This document shows positions 26,997 to 36,665 of a DNA stretch of 64,000 nucleotides, piece by piece (the stretch's first letter is position 1; every line of letters begins with the position of its first letter). A program made the translations under genes and the position numbers. The DNA is from DASQGA01 sp963762085 (GTDB lineage Bacteria > Actinomycetota > Thermoleophilia > Gaiellales > Gaiellaceae). The notes under the pieces are model-generated. The model saw nothing but the letters and a program-made list of their open reading frames with translations, made no database searches and had not been told where the DNA came from. The stretch covers positions 1 through 64,000 of the forward strand of contig CAVXJD010000005.1 of assembly GCA_963762085.1 (NCBI GenBank), given 5' to 3'.

Positions 26997-28209
26997 GCAG
27001 ACCGAGCTCGAGCGGATCGTCGCTCCCAAGAGCGCGGGCGAGTTTTTCGCCGAGTTCTGGGAGCGACAACCGCTCGCTGTGTCCCGAAACGAGGAGGGCC
27101 GATTCGACGACCTCCTCTCTGAGAAAAACGTCGAACGCCTCATCTGCGATACGGGCCCCAGGTACCCGGCGTTCCGCCTCGTCAAGGCGGGAGAGCAGAT
27201 TGCGCTCGGCGACTACACGACAGATGTCCCCTGGACCCCCCAGCCGTTCTCCAAAACGGCGGACGTCCATCGCGTCCTCGCGGAGTTCGAGGCCGGAGCC
27301 ACGGTCGTCCTCCAGGGCCTTCACTACAACTGGAGGCCACTCGCCGAGTTCTGCCGCGGCCTCGAAGCGGCCCTCGGCCACCCGGTTCAGGCAAACGCCT
27401 ACTACACGCCGCGCGGCTCACAGGGCCTGCCCGTCCACCACGACACGCACGACGTCTTCGTGCTCCAGGTCGCAGGGCAGAAGACCTGGCTCGTCTACGA
27501 CCCCGTGTTCGAGCTCCCGCTGCGCGATCAGCGCTACAAGCCCGAGCTCGGAGCCCCGGGCGACCCCGTCCACGACCTGACCCTGGCGGCGGGTGACGTT
27601 CTGTACCTGCCGCGCGGCTGGATGCACGAGGCGCTGACCTCCGACGCAGATTCGCTCCACATCACGGTCGGGGTGAACGTCTACAGCTGGATCGACGCCG
27701 TGCGCGCCGCCGTCGACTCGTGTGCGGACGACATCGATTTCCGCCGGAGCGTCCCGGCCGAGGGCGAGCAGCCGGTCGACCTCCTGGAGCGGGTGCGCGA
27801 GCGGCTCGGCGCCGAGAGCGTGTCCCGCCGGATGCGATCGCGGCTCGTCCGGAGCCGTCGACCGATCCTGGGCGGACAGCTGGGCCAGCTCCGCGCCCTT
27901 GACGACCTGAAGGCCGACAGCGACCTCCGGCGGCGCCCGACGGTGATCGCCGACCTGGAGCAATCCGGTGACGGAGCCTCCCTGGTCTTCGAGGGAAAGC
28001 GGGTCGCCTTCCCGGCTCAGGCAGAGGAGGCGATTGCGTTCGTTGCGACGGCCGACGGCGTCTTCAGTGCAGACGACCTGCCCGGCGACCTCGACGAGGC
28101 AGGACGCCTCGTGCTCGTGCGCCGCCTGGTGCGCGAGGGCTTTCTGCTCGTCAACGCGACACAACCCGGTGCGTCAGGGGAACGAACCGGCGCGGACGGG
28201 ACGGGCTAA
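26932..28209 (+). CDS. JmjC/cupin_4-type Fe(II)/2-oxoglutarate oxygenase
   Basis: Family of ribosomal-protein and peptide hydroxylases (YcfD/RoxA, MINA53/NO66 group). Homology starts at ELERIVAPKSAGEFFAEFWE (codon 27004). The double-stranded beta-helix carries the iron-site HxD in LPVHHDTHDVFVLQVAGQKT and the distal His in LPRGWMHEALTSDADSLHIT. The C-terminal region resembles the dimerisation and winged-helix parts of that group. The start is unclear: no ATG lies near, the last in-frame GTG is 26932, and the frame overlaps the acidic peptide gene without a ribosome site. Translation by coupling, or a one-base error joining the two genes, are both possible. It converges on and overlaps the next gene by 59 nt. 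The target is unknown. Confidence 0.8.
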   Translation: MTPLTTRTRSTRTPARLTPPAKQTELERIVAPKSAGEFFAEFWERQPLAVSRNEEGRFDDLLSEKNVERLICDTGPRYPAFRLVKAGEQIALGDYTTDVPWTPQPFSKTADVHRVLAEFEAGATVVLQGLHYNWRPLAEFCRGLEAALGHPVQANAYYTPRGSQGLPVHHDTHDVFVLQVAGQKTWLVYDPVFELPLRDQRYKPELGAPGDPVHDLTLAAGDVLYLPRGWMHEALTSDADSLHITVGVNVYSWIDAVRAAVDSCADDIDFRRSVPAEGEQPVDLLERVRERLGAESVSRRMRSRLVRSRRPILGGQLGQLRALDDLKADSDLRRRPTVIADLEQSGDGASLVFEGKRVAFPAQAEEAIAFVATADGVFSADDLPGDLDEAGRLVLVRRLVREGFLLVNATQPGASGERTGADGTG

Positions 28210-29059
28210 CCGCGTCGCAGGTCAGGTAGGTGGGCTCGCCGAGCTCGGTCGCGACAACAACTTCGTGCACCTCGCCCGACACCTCGAAGCGCACGAGCCA
28301 GCCGTCCGCCCCGGTCTCCGAGAAGACGAGTGCGAGGGCGTCAGGCGAGGTCGCCCCTGTCGCTTCCCGGACCGCGCGCTCCGCCGCCTGCTCGGCGAAC
28401 GAGTAGCAGGAACGCCCCCGGTAGTGCTCGAGTGGGATCCGCCCTGCGAGCACCTCGTCGAGAAGCGCCCAGACGCCGGAGCGCTCCACGCGGCCGAAGT
28501 AGAGGCCCTCCGGCAGCGACACCAGGTTCCCGGCAAACCGGTCGCCGCCGACGTGTGAGGCCTGCCAGACGGTGTCCTCCTCGGCCTGCTCGCGGACCGC
28601 GTCGTAGAGCGGGCGCCCGAACTTGGCACAGCAGCGATCCCTCTTCCCGTGCGTGCAGACGACGAGGAGCGGCCCTTCGACCGGTCGCGCCCACCCTGCC
28701 GAGCCTGTGTCGAGCGCGCCGGCGAGGTCTAGACCAACCAGCTCCGTGTAGCCGCCGAACTCGGCTCCGAGCATGATGCTGCCGCGCTCGGCGGTGCGGG
28801 CGACGTAGAACGCGTACTCGGGGTGTTGGCGGCGCTCCGGTCGACGGATGAACAGGAGCCTCGAGCGCGGAAGCGCGGCGAGCTGCGCGCGCAGGTACGC
28901 CTTCACCTGGTCCGAGAGACCCGACCCGGCGACGATGTCCCTGCTCCAGAGCCCGCGGTACTCGACGAGGATCCAGTGCTCGATGCGGCTGGCCGTCGCC
29001 GCCAGAGGCTCGGCGCTCTCGCGGGACACCTCGGCGCAGAGCGGCCTACGCTCGTCCAC
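28151..29059 (-). CDS. sucrase/ferredoxin-like (Suc_Fer) thioredoxin-fold protein
   Basis: 302 residues from the GTG at 29059. The C-terminal half has the family signature CTHGKRDRCCAKFGRPLYDA, with three Cys, and SHVGGDRFAGNLVSLPEGLY, as in [2Fe-2S] thioredoxin-like ferredoxins. The N-terminal half (HWILVEYRGLWSRDIV, SRLLFIRRPER) also matches the family. The name is historical; no sucrase activity is implied. A redox role is likely. It converges with the cupin gene and overlaps its 3' end. Co-occurrence with the oxygenase invites the idea of an electron donor, but that is inference. Confidence 0.8.
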   Translation of the reverse strand: MDERRPLCAEVSRESAEPLAATASRIEHWILVEYRGLWSRDIVAGSGLSDQVKAYLRAQLAALPRSRLLFIRRPERRQHPEYAFYVARTAERGSIMLGAEFGGYTELVGLDLAGALDTGSAGWARPVEGPLLVVCTHGKRDRCCAKFGRPLYDAVREQAEEDTVWQASHVGGDRFAGNLVSLPEGLYFGRVERSGVWALLDEVLAGRIPLEHYRGRSCYSFAEQAAERAVREATGATSPDALALVFSETGADGWLVRFEVSGEVHEVVVATELGEPTYLTCDAVSPSRPRRFVPLTHRVVSR

Positions 29060-29100
29060 GCGCCTCCAGGTCCATCGTCACGCAGCCAGCGTAGCGCCGG

Positions 29101-30879
<1,779 letters not shown>

Positions 30880-30899
30880 CGCCCGTATTCTGTCCGTCA

Positions 30900-31445
30900 G
30901 TGGGCTTCGCAGACCAGCTAACCCTGGGCCGCGCAGTCGCGGTGCCGGTGGTCGTGGTCCTGTTTGCCTGGAACTTCCCGAACCACGACTACTACGCGAC
31001 CGTGGTCTTCGCCATCGCGATGGCGACGGACTACCTCGACGGCTGGTGGGCGCGCCGTAGCGAGCAGACGTCGAATCTCGGGCGCCTGCTCGATCCGATT
31101 GCGGACAAGATCCTCGTCCTGGCGACCCTGATCATGCTCGTGGGCCGCGTGCTCCCGGCCTGGATGGTGGCAGCCATCGTCGCACGGGAATTCCTGGTCT
31201 CGGGGCTTCGCCTGGCAGCGCTCGAGCGCGGCATCGTCATGAGCGCACGCGACCTGGCCAAAGTGAAGACAACCTCACAGGCCGTGGCGGCAACCCTGGC
31301 CGGACTCGCGGCGGGCGGGGCGATCTCGGACGACATCGCCTGGTGGGCCCTCCTCCTCGCAGTCGCCCTCACGTGGCTATCCGGGCTCGACTACGCCCGC
31401 GTGGCGCCGAGCCTCCTCCGCGGCGGACGCGCCCCGGCCTCTTAG
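30900..31445 (+). CDS. pgsA: CDP-diacylglycerol-glycerol-3-phosphate 3-phosphatidyltransferase
   Basis: Makes phosphatidylglycerophosphate, the first committed step to phosphatidylglycerol and cardiolipin. 181 residues from the GTG at 30900, about five membrane segments. The CDP-alcohol phosphatidyltransferase motif DxxDGxxARx8GxxxDxxxD is complete, with Asp44, Asp47, Gly48, Ala51, Arg52, Gly61, Asp65 and Asp69 (TDYLDGWWARRSEQTSNLGR then LLDPIADK). A related enzyme of the same superfamily, such as cardiolipin or inositol-phosphate synthase, is possible, but length and the LTLGR start favour PgsA. Confidence 0.88.
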   Translation: MGFADQLTLGRAVAVPVVVVLFAWNFPNHDYYATVVFAIAMATDYLDGWWARRSEQTSNLGRLLDPIADKILVLATLIMLVGRVLPAWMVAAIVAREFLVSGLRLAALERGIVMSARDLAKVKTTSQAVAATLAGLAAGGAISDDIAWWALLLAVALTWLSGLDYARVAPSLLRGGRAPAS

Positions 31446-31691
31446 GAAGCAGGGCCCTAGCGTCTGCCACGCTTCTGCGGGCTCGGCCCTCGAGTCAGGT
31501 GGCATGTGTCAGGAAATACAAAGGCGACCTCAATCGCCAGAGATCGCCTCAGTACGTCAGTTCAGGGGGACAAAAACCGTGACACCCGTCTTGTTCATTC
31601 CCTCGGCATCTGACGATGCGCCTGTATCCCTCGTTCGAGGGAAAATGCGACAACGAGCACGTACAACCGAAAACCGCCGTAGGCTCGCCGC
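31446..31691. other. 246-bp intergenic stretch, nothing firmly assignable
   Basis: Between pgsA and the DUF885 gene. Roughly 31,500-31,660 looks less GC-rich than its surroundings and includes TCAGGGGGACAAAAACCGTG followed by ACACC, which has the look of an old repeat end. No gene or clear promoter was found. Confidence 0.3.
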
Positions 31692-32879
31692 GTGACCGAG
31701 TCCGTTGCGGAGCGCTACGTCCGGCTGGGGCTGCAGGTCGGTCGCCACGTCGAAGGGATCGTCGACGCCTACTACGGCCCTCCCGAGCTGGCTGCCGCCG
31801 TGAACGCGGAGCCGCCGGTCGAGCCGCGAGCGCTCGTCGCCGCCGCTGAAGCGCTGCTCGACGAGCTCGACGACAGCTGGCTGCGGGACCAGGTGGTCGG
31901 TCTGCGCACCTATGCCGGCGTGCTGGCCGGCGAGTCCAGCTCGTACGCCGACGAGGTGGAGGGGTGCTACGGCGTGCGGCCGACCCGCACCGACGAAGCC
32001 GTTTTCACAGCGGCGCACGAGCAGCTCGAGGAGTTGCTCCCCGGCGACGGGACGCTGGCCGAGCGCTACGAGCACTGGCAAAACTCGATCCTCGTGCCCA
32101 GCGAGCAGATCGCGCGCACGATGGCGGCGGTCATCGGCGAGGCGCGTGCGTTGACACGCGGCCTGGTCGAGCTGCCGGCCGGCGAAGGAGTCGTCCTGGA
32201 GATCGTGCGCGACAAGCCCTGGTGGGCGGACTGCCACTACCTCGGCGACCTGCGCAGCCGGATCGCGGTCAACGTCGACCTTCCAATGTCGGCCCTGGAG
32301 CTGCTCCGGATCACGATGCACGAGACGTATCCCGGCCACCACGCGGAGGCCGCCAGCAAGGAGCACTTGCTCGTGCGCGGCCGAGGGCTGCTCGAGGAGA
32401 CGCTGGTGCTCCTGCCCACGCCGCAGACGCTCGTGTCAGAGGGGATTGCCAAGCTCGCACCGTCCTTGCTGCTCGAAGGCGACGGCGGGGCTGCGCTCAC
32501 GGCGGTCATACACGACGCCGGGATCGAGCTCGATCTCGCCCACGCCCTCGCCGTCGAGCGGGCCCTCGAACCGTGTGAGTGGGCGGACGTCAATGCGGCG
32601 TTGATGCTGCACGACGCCGGAGCGAGCGAGGCCGAGGCGCACGCGTATCTCGTCCGCTGGGGTCTGATGACCGCGAAGCTCGCAACCCACTTGATCCGCT
32701 TCATCACCGAGCCGTCCCAGCGGACTTACATCATCACCTACTCCGCGGGGCGAGAGCTCTGCCGCTCGTACGTGGCGGGCGACCCGGAGCGCTTCCGCCG
32801 CTTGCTGACCGAGCAGGTGCGCGTCCGCGACTTGCTCGAGCCACGGGACGCCGGCGCGCCCCTATCGCCCGGCCGGTAA
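31692..32879 (+). CDS. DUF885-like putative zinc metallopeptidase
   Basis: 395 residues from the GTG at 31692. The diagnostic motif is HETYPGHHAEAASKE (an HExxxGHH variant of the zinc site), preceded by LRITM and followed by LVSEGIAKLAPSLLL. The N-terminal half (RYVRLGLQVGRHVEGIVDAY) is helical, as in the family. DUF885 proteins are related to the thermolysin-like and M32 helical peptidases; activity in this member is unproven. No signal peptide, so cytoplasmic. No operon partner: the next gene is on the other strand. Confidence 0.75.
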   Translation: MTESVAERYVRLGLQVGRHVEGIVDAYYGPPELAAAVNAEPPVEPRALVAAAEALLDELDDSWLRDQVVGLRTYAGVLAGESSSYADEVEGCYGVRPTRTDEAVFTAAHEQLEELLPGDGTLAERYEHWQNSILVPSEQIARTMAAVIGEARALTRGLVELPAGEGVVLEIVRDKPWWADCHYLGDLRSRIAVNVDLPMSALELLRITMHETYPGHHAEAASKEHLLVRGRGLLEETLVLLPTPQTLVSEGIAKLAPSLLLEGDGGAALTAVIHDAGIELDLAHALAVERALEPCEWADVNAALMLHDAGASEAEAHAYLVRWGLMTAKLATHLIRFITEPSQRTYIITYSAGRELCRSYVAGDPERFRRLLTEQVRVRDLLEPRDAGAPLSPGR

Positions 32880-32885
32880 CCCGAC

Positions 32886-34532
32886 CTAACGCTGTCTCAG
32901 GGAGATCGTTCGCTCGCAGCCGGCCGCGCTGTCAGCCCCCGGCCCGCCGTTGCAGGTGTCCCTGCCGGCGCCGCCGAGGAGAAGATCGCGGCCTCTACCG
33001 CCGAGAAGAACGTCCGGGCCGGCGCCACCGCAGAGGAAGTCGTTGCCGCTTCGCCCTACGAGGCGGTCGCGCCCGCGGAGCCCCAAGATGCTGTCGACAC
33101 CGCTGGTTCCGACGAGGCGATCTCTGCCCGGTGTCCCCACCATGTCGACGACGTGGCCGCCGCAAAATGCGAGCTCGTAGGCACCCAGGTCGCAGGCCCG
33201 CCCTTGCGGCCGCGGTACGCCGCGTTCGTCGGTCCGCGCACACCCCGCGCCGGCGTCGCGCGCACGACTACCCGGGCGCAGCCGAAGCGTCGGAGCGAAG
33301 CCGCCGTTCTGCGCCAGCGCGGCCAGCCGCGGATCTCGGCCGACGATGTCCGTCGCGGACGGACCCGTGCAGCCGGTCGTGTTCTGGATCAGGTTCCGGC
33401 TCTGCGAGAGGATCGTCCCGAAGCAGTCGGGAGAGCCTGCGCCCGCCGCGTTCCTGCCCAGGATCGAGTTCTTCAGGGCGGCAGCGACGAGAGGATTCCA
33501 GTTCGCGAGCCCACCTCCCTGGCCTTGGGCGGCGGCATTCCTCGCGATGGTCGCGTTGCGAAGCGCCAGGGCGCCGCCGTCGTTGAAGATTCCGCCACCC
33601 GAGAGCTCTGCGGTGTTCCCGGCGAATGTCGAGTTCACGACGGTCAGGGGGCTCGTGGAGCTCAGGCCTCCCCCATCGAGTCCCGCCGCGTTTCCGCTCA
33701 GCGTGCTCCGCCGGATCGTGGCCGGACCGTCGGAAAAGATGCCGCCGCCGCCGCCGTTGGAGGCGGTGTTTGCCCGGATCGTGCTCTGGCTGACGTCAAG
33801 CGTCCCGAAGCTGCTGATTCCGCCACCGGCCGAGGGGATGGCGCCCGCCGCAATGTTGCCGCGGACAGTCGCCTGCGCGAGCGAGACATGAGAGGCGTTG
33901 GACAGCCAGATCCCGCCGCCCTGTCCGCCCGCCCCCCGGGCCGTGTTGTCCCGGATGACGCTGTGTCCGACGCTGAGCGAACCGCTCGAAAGAACGCGCA
34001 CGCCGCCGCCGACGTCGGCGGTGTTGTTTCTGATCGTGACTCGATCGAGGAGCACGTTGGCACTGCCGCCGATCTGCATCCCGCCTCCCGCCGAGGCGAG
34101 GCCGTTCCGAATCGTGAACCTGGCCATGGCCACGGTCGGCCCGCCGTGGATCTCGAAGACGCGATCGAGGGCGCCGCCGTCGATGAACGTCCTTCCCTGC
34201 CCGACCCCCGTGATGGAGACCGATCCCAGCACGTCGAGGTCTCCGCTCGAACCGACATCGTCACCGGCCGGCGCGAGCCCGAGGATGTACGTGCCCGCGG
34301 GAATGCGGACGATGTCCTGCGCGGTTGCGCTCCCGGCCGGGCAGGAGTCCTGCGCGGTGTCGAGGTTCGCGGCGCGAATCGCCTCGCGGACCGAGCAGCG
34401 GCCGTTCGCCGCGAGCTCGTCCGCGGTGGTCGTGACAGGGATCAACGCGGCGGAGGCCACCGATCCCCAGGCAGAGACACCGGCCAGAAGACCGAACAGA
34501 AGCAGGCGACGCGGTGCGCGGAGGGTCTGCAC
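32886..34532 (-). CDS. secreted right-handed beta-helix protein with CSLREA-like start and RTX-like repeats
   Basis: The ORF opens at 34658, but a signal peptide (RAPRRLLLFGLLAGVSAWGS then VASA) follows the GTG at 34532, which I take as start; this also clears the divergent glpK. After the signal comes the CSLREA-type N-terminal motif (RCSVREAIRAAN). Then a long series of beta-helix coils with repeated TIRNNTA, GGGI and STLSGNAAGLDGGGL turns over about 330 residues. The C-terminus has nonapeptide GGxGxD-like repeats (GTPGRDRLVGTSGVDSIL, SGNDFLCGGAGPDVLLGGRG) that would bind calcium. About 549 residues. Probably an extracellular adhesin-like or polysaccharide-binding protein; substrate unknown. 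Confidence 0.8.
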   Translation of the reverse strand: MQTLRAPRRLLLFGLLAGVSAWGSVASAALIPVTTTADELAANGRCSVREAIRAANLDTAQDSCPAGSATAQDIVRIPAGTYILGLAPAGDDVGSSGDLDVLGSVSITGVGQGRTFIDGGALDRVFEIHGGPTVAMARFTIRNGLASAGGGMQIGGSANVLLDRVTIRNNTADVGGGVRVLSSGSLSVGHSVIRDNTARGAGGQGGGIWLSNASHVSLAQATVRGNIAAGAIPSAGGGISSFGTLDVSQSTIRANTASNGGGGGIFSDGPATIRRSTLSGNAAGLDGGGLSSTSPLTVVNSTFAGNTAELSGGGIFNDGGALALRNATIARNAAAQGQGGGLANWNPLVAAALKNSILGRNAAGAGSPDCFGTILSQSRNLIQNTTGCTGPSATDIVGRDPRLAALAQNGGFAPTLRLRPGSRARDAGAGCARTDERGVPRPQGRACDLGAYELAFCGGHVVDMVGTPGRDRLVGTSGVDSILGLRGRDRLVGRSGNDFLCGGAGPDVLLGGRGRDLLLGGAGRDTCNGGPGADSAAGCERTISLRQR

Positions 34533-34602
34533 GTGGTGAAAGTACGACGGCGCCCGGACGTTCCCTTCCTGATCGTGGGCGTCGCCCGAGTAGCATCGCG
34601 CC

Positions 34603-36045
34603 GTGCCCGACGCGCTCGTCCTTGCGATCGACCAGGGGACGACGGGGACGGTGTGCATCGTCTTCGACGGGGAGCTTCAGCGCCGCGGGCGCGGCTATGC
34701 GGAGGTGTCACAGCACTTTCCCCGCCCGGCCTGGGTCGAGCACGACCCGGAGGAGATCTGGATCTCGGTGCTGACCGCCGCCGAGGCGGCCCTTGCCGAG
34801 GCGGGCGTGCGCCCCGGAGATCTCGCCGCGATCGGGATCACGAACCAACGCGAGACCACAGTGCTCTGGGAGCGCTCGACCGGTCGCCCGGTGCACCGCG
34901 CGATCGTCTGGCAGGACCGGCGGACTGCCTGGCGCTGCGAGGAGCTGCCCCGCGACCTCATTCGGGAGCGAACCGGCCTCGTCCCGGATCCCTATTTCTC
35001 CGCGACGAAGCTCGAGTGGCTCCTCGACGAGACGGGCGGAAACCCGGCAGACCTCGCGTTCGGCACCGTCGATTCCTGGCTTCTCTGGCAGCTGACCGGC
35101 GGCGCGGTTCACGCCACCGACGTCTCGAACGCCTCGCGCACGATGCTCCTCGGCCTCGACACTCTCGAGTGGGACGACGAGCTGCTCGCGCTGTTCGGGG
35201 TGCCGCGCGAGATCCTGCCGGAGGTCGTCGACTCGAGCGGCCCGATCGCCGAGGCCGAGCTGTTCGGCGCGCGTGTCCCGGTCACCGGAATTGCCGGCGA
35301 CCAGCAGGCGGCACTCTTCGGCCAGGGGTGCCACGAGCCCGGTCAGGTGAAGGCGACCTACGGAACGGGCAGCTTCGTCCTCGCCAACACCGGCAGCGAC
35401 GCAGGGCCGGCACCCGAAGGCGTGTTGAGGACTGCCGCCTGGCGGCTGCACGGCGAGCAGGCCGTCTACGCCCTCGAGGGCTCGATCTTCGTCACCGGGG
35501 CGGCGATCCAGTGGCTCCGCGACTCCCTCGGCCTCCTCGACGACGCCGCGGAGAGCGAGGCGCTGGCGCAGTCGGTCGAGGGAAACGACGGCGTCTACTT
35601 CGTGCCGGCACTCGCGGGCCTCGGCTCACCACACTGGGCGCCCGAGGCCCGCGGCCTTGTCACTGGCCTGACCCGCGGCACGGACCGGGCGCACCTCGTC
35701 CGCGCGGCGCTCGAGGCGGCCGCTTACCAGACGACCGACGTTCTCGACGCGATGGCAACCGGGGTCGAATTGCTCAGGGCCGACGGCGGCATGAGCGAGA
35801 ACGCGTTCCTCATGCAGTTCCAGGCCGACCTCACCCGGGTCCCGGTCGAAGTGCCCGCCGAGCGGGAGAGCACTGCTCTCGGCGCGGCAGCGCTCGCCGG
35901 CCTCGGCGCTGGCGTCTGGAAGATGCCTGCCGAGATCGCCACCCTCGGCCGGATCGAGCGGTGCTACGAGCCGGAGCTACCGGAAGACGAAGCCGAGCGC
36001 CTACTCGCCGGCTGGCGAGAGGCTCTCGCCCGCACCCTCCTCTAG
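34603..36045 (+). CDS. glpK: glycerol kinase
   Basis: FGGY-family kinase that phosphorylates glycerol to glycerol 3-phosphate. 480 residues from the GTG at 34603. Actin-like ATPase fold with LAIDQGTTGTVCIVFD, GITNQRETTVLWERSTGRPV, IVWQDRRTAWRCEEL, GTVDSWLLWQLTGG, VTGIAGDQQAALFGQGCHEP, KATYGTGSFVLANTG, LEGSIFVTGAAIQWLRD and LRADGGMSENAFLMQFQADL. No glpF or glpD is nearby. The gene is divergent from the secreted beta-helix protein, and its 3' end overlaps the small minus-strand ORF at 36001-36171. Confidence 0.94.
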   Translation: MPDALVLAIDQGTTGTVCIVFDGELQRRGRGYAEVSQHFPRPAWVEHDPEEIWISVLTAAEAALAEAGVRPGDLAAIGITNQRETTVLWERSTGRPVHRAIVWQDRRTAWRCEELPRDLIRERTGLVPDPYFSATKLEWLLDETGGNPADLAFGTVDSWLLWQLTGGAVHATDVSNASRTMLLGLDTLEWDDELLALFGVPREILPEVVDSSGPIAEAELFGARVPVTGIAGDQQAALFGQGCHEPGQVKATYGTGSFVLANTGSDAGPAPEGVLRTAAWRLHGEQAVYALEGSIFVTGAAIQWLRDSLGLLDDAAESEALAQSVEGNDGVYFVPALAGLGSPHWAPEARGLVTGLTRGTDRAHLVRAALEAAAYQTTDVLDAMATGVELLRADGGMSENAFLMQFQADLTRVPVEVPAERESTALGAAALAGLGAGVWKMPAEIATLGRIERCYEPELPEDEAERLLAGWREALARTLL

Positions 36046-36171
36046 GTTCTCGATCACGCCGGCACGCCACCAGTCGTCGCGACTGTCGGCCTCGGCTCGC
36101 GCCTTTTCGAGCGCCGCGACGATGGCGTCTCGCTCGTCGCTAGAGGGCTCGGGGAAAATGTCCCAGTGCAT
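36001..36171 (-). CDS. 56-residue protein overlapping the 3' end of glpK
   Basis: ATG at 36171 (MHWDIFPEPSSDERDAIVAA), then LEKARAEADSRDDWWRAG and a TAG at 36001-36003 inside the end of glpK on the opposite strand. Composition and the pattern EPSSDERDAIVAAL...DWWRAGVIENLEEG recall small actinobacterial proteins that accompany acyl-CoA carboxylases (epsilon-like), but the biotin carboxylase here is 5 kb away. Likely real because it has a typical codon pattern and no competing gene in its 5' two thirds. Function unknown. Confidence 0.5.
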   Translation of the reverse strand: MHWDIFPEPSSDERDAIVAALEKARAEADSRDDWWRAGVIENLEEGAGESLSPAGE

Positions 36172-36254
36172 TCGCCAGGCCTACGTTAGCCCAAGGGTTT
36201 AGACGCGGAGATACGTCCAATGGCCAATAGCGCCGCGTCACTACACGCACGAAT

Positions 36255-36560
36255 ATGCAGGCCATGCTGAGACTTGATCGCGAGACACGATTTACCGTCC
36301 GGCAACGTCAAGTCGTGCACCTCCTGGCGCAGGGCTACTCGAACGTCGAGATCGCCGACCGGTTGGGGATCTCACCGCGAACAGCGAAGGCTCACGCCGA
36401 CGTGCTGCGGATGAAGCTCTCCGTGGACCGCCGTCGCCAGATACCTGCGGCTTTTCGTGAACTCACCGGCGAGGACCCTCATGAGCCCACAAGCCTGGAG
36501 TCGGATGTCGGTGTGCGCGAGCGACTCCCGCATTCCGGCGTGACCGGCCTCGGGGGATGA
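36255..36560 (+). CDS. small LuxR-type DNA-binding protein
   Basis: 101 residues, mostly a single LuxR (GerE) helix-turn-helix: FTVRQRQVVHLLAQGYSNVE, IADRLGISPRTAKAHADVLR, MKLSVDRRRQIPAAFREL. There is no receiver, ATPase or sensor domain. The tail (after about residue 70) has no recognisable feature. Start at ATG 36255 or the ATG at 36264; no strong ribosome site for either. It lies just upstream of the large LAL-type regulator and probably evolved with it. Confidence 0.75.
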   Translation: MQAMLRLDRETRFTVRQRQVVHLLAQGYSNVEIADRLGISPRTAKAHADVLRMKLSVDRRRQIPAAFRELTGEDPHEPTSLESDVGVRERLPHSGVTGLGG

Positions 36561-36665
36561 CGGCACCGCGCCTGCGACAGACGTTGCGGGCGCGGACATC
36601 CTCGTTCGTGGAATAGGAGTTCGCGATGCTTCCCGCTAACCTCGGCTATCCCCCTGGAGGGCGAC

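Noticed and set aside
28151..29059. Sucrose hydrolase from the family name 'sucrase'
   Set aside because: The sequence is a thioredoxin-fold ferredoxin-like protein with Cys ligands and has no glycoside hydrolase features.
32886..33120. RTX toxin call for the beta-helix protein
   Set aside because: The Ca-binding repeats are only a short tail. There is no pore-forming or enzymatic toxin domain, and no RtxB/D/TolC-type exporter beside it.
33153..36143. A 996-codon plus-strand open frame
   Set aside because: It is antisense to the beta-helix gene in its first part and out of frame with glpK in the second. It is Arg/Ala-rich without any motif, a normal by-product of high GC.
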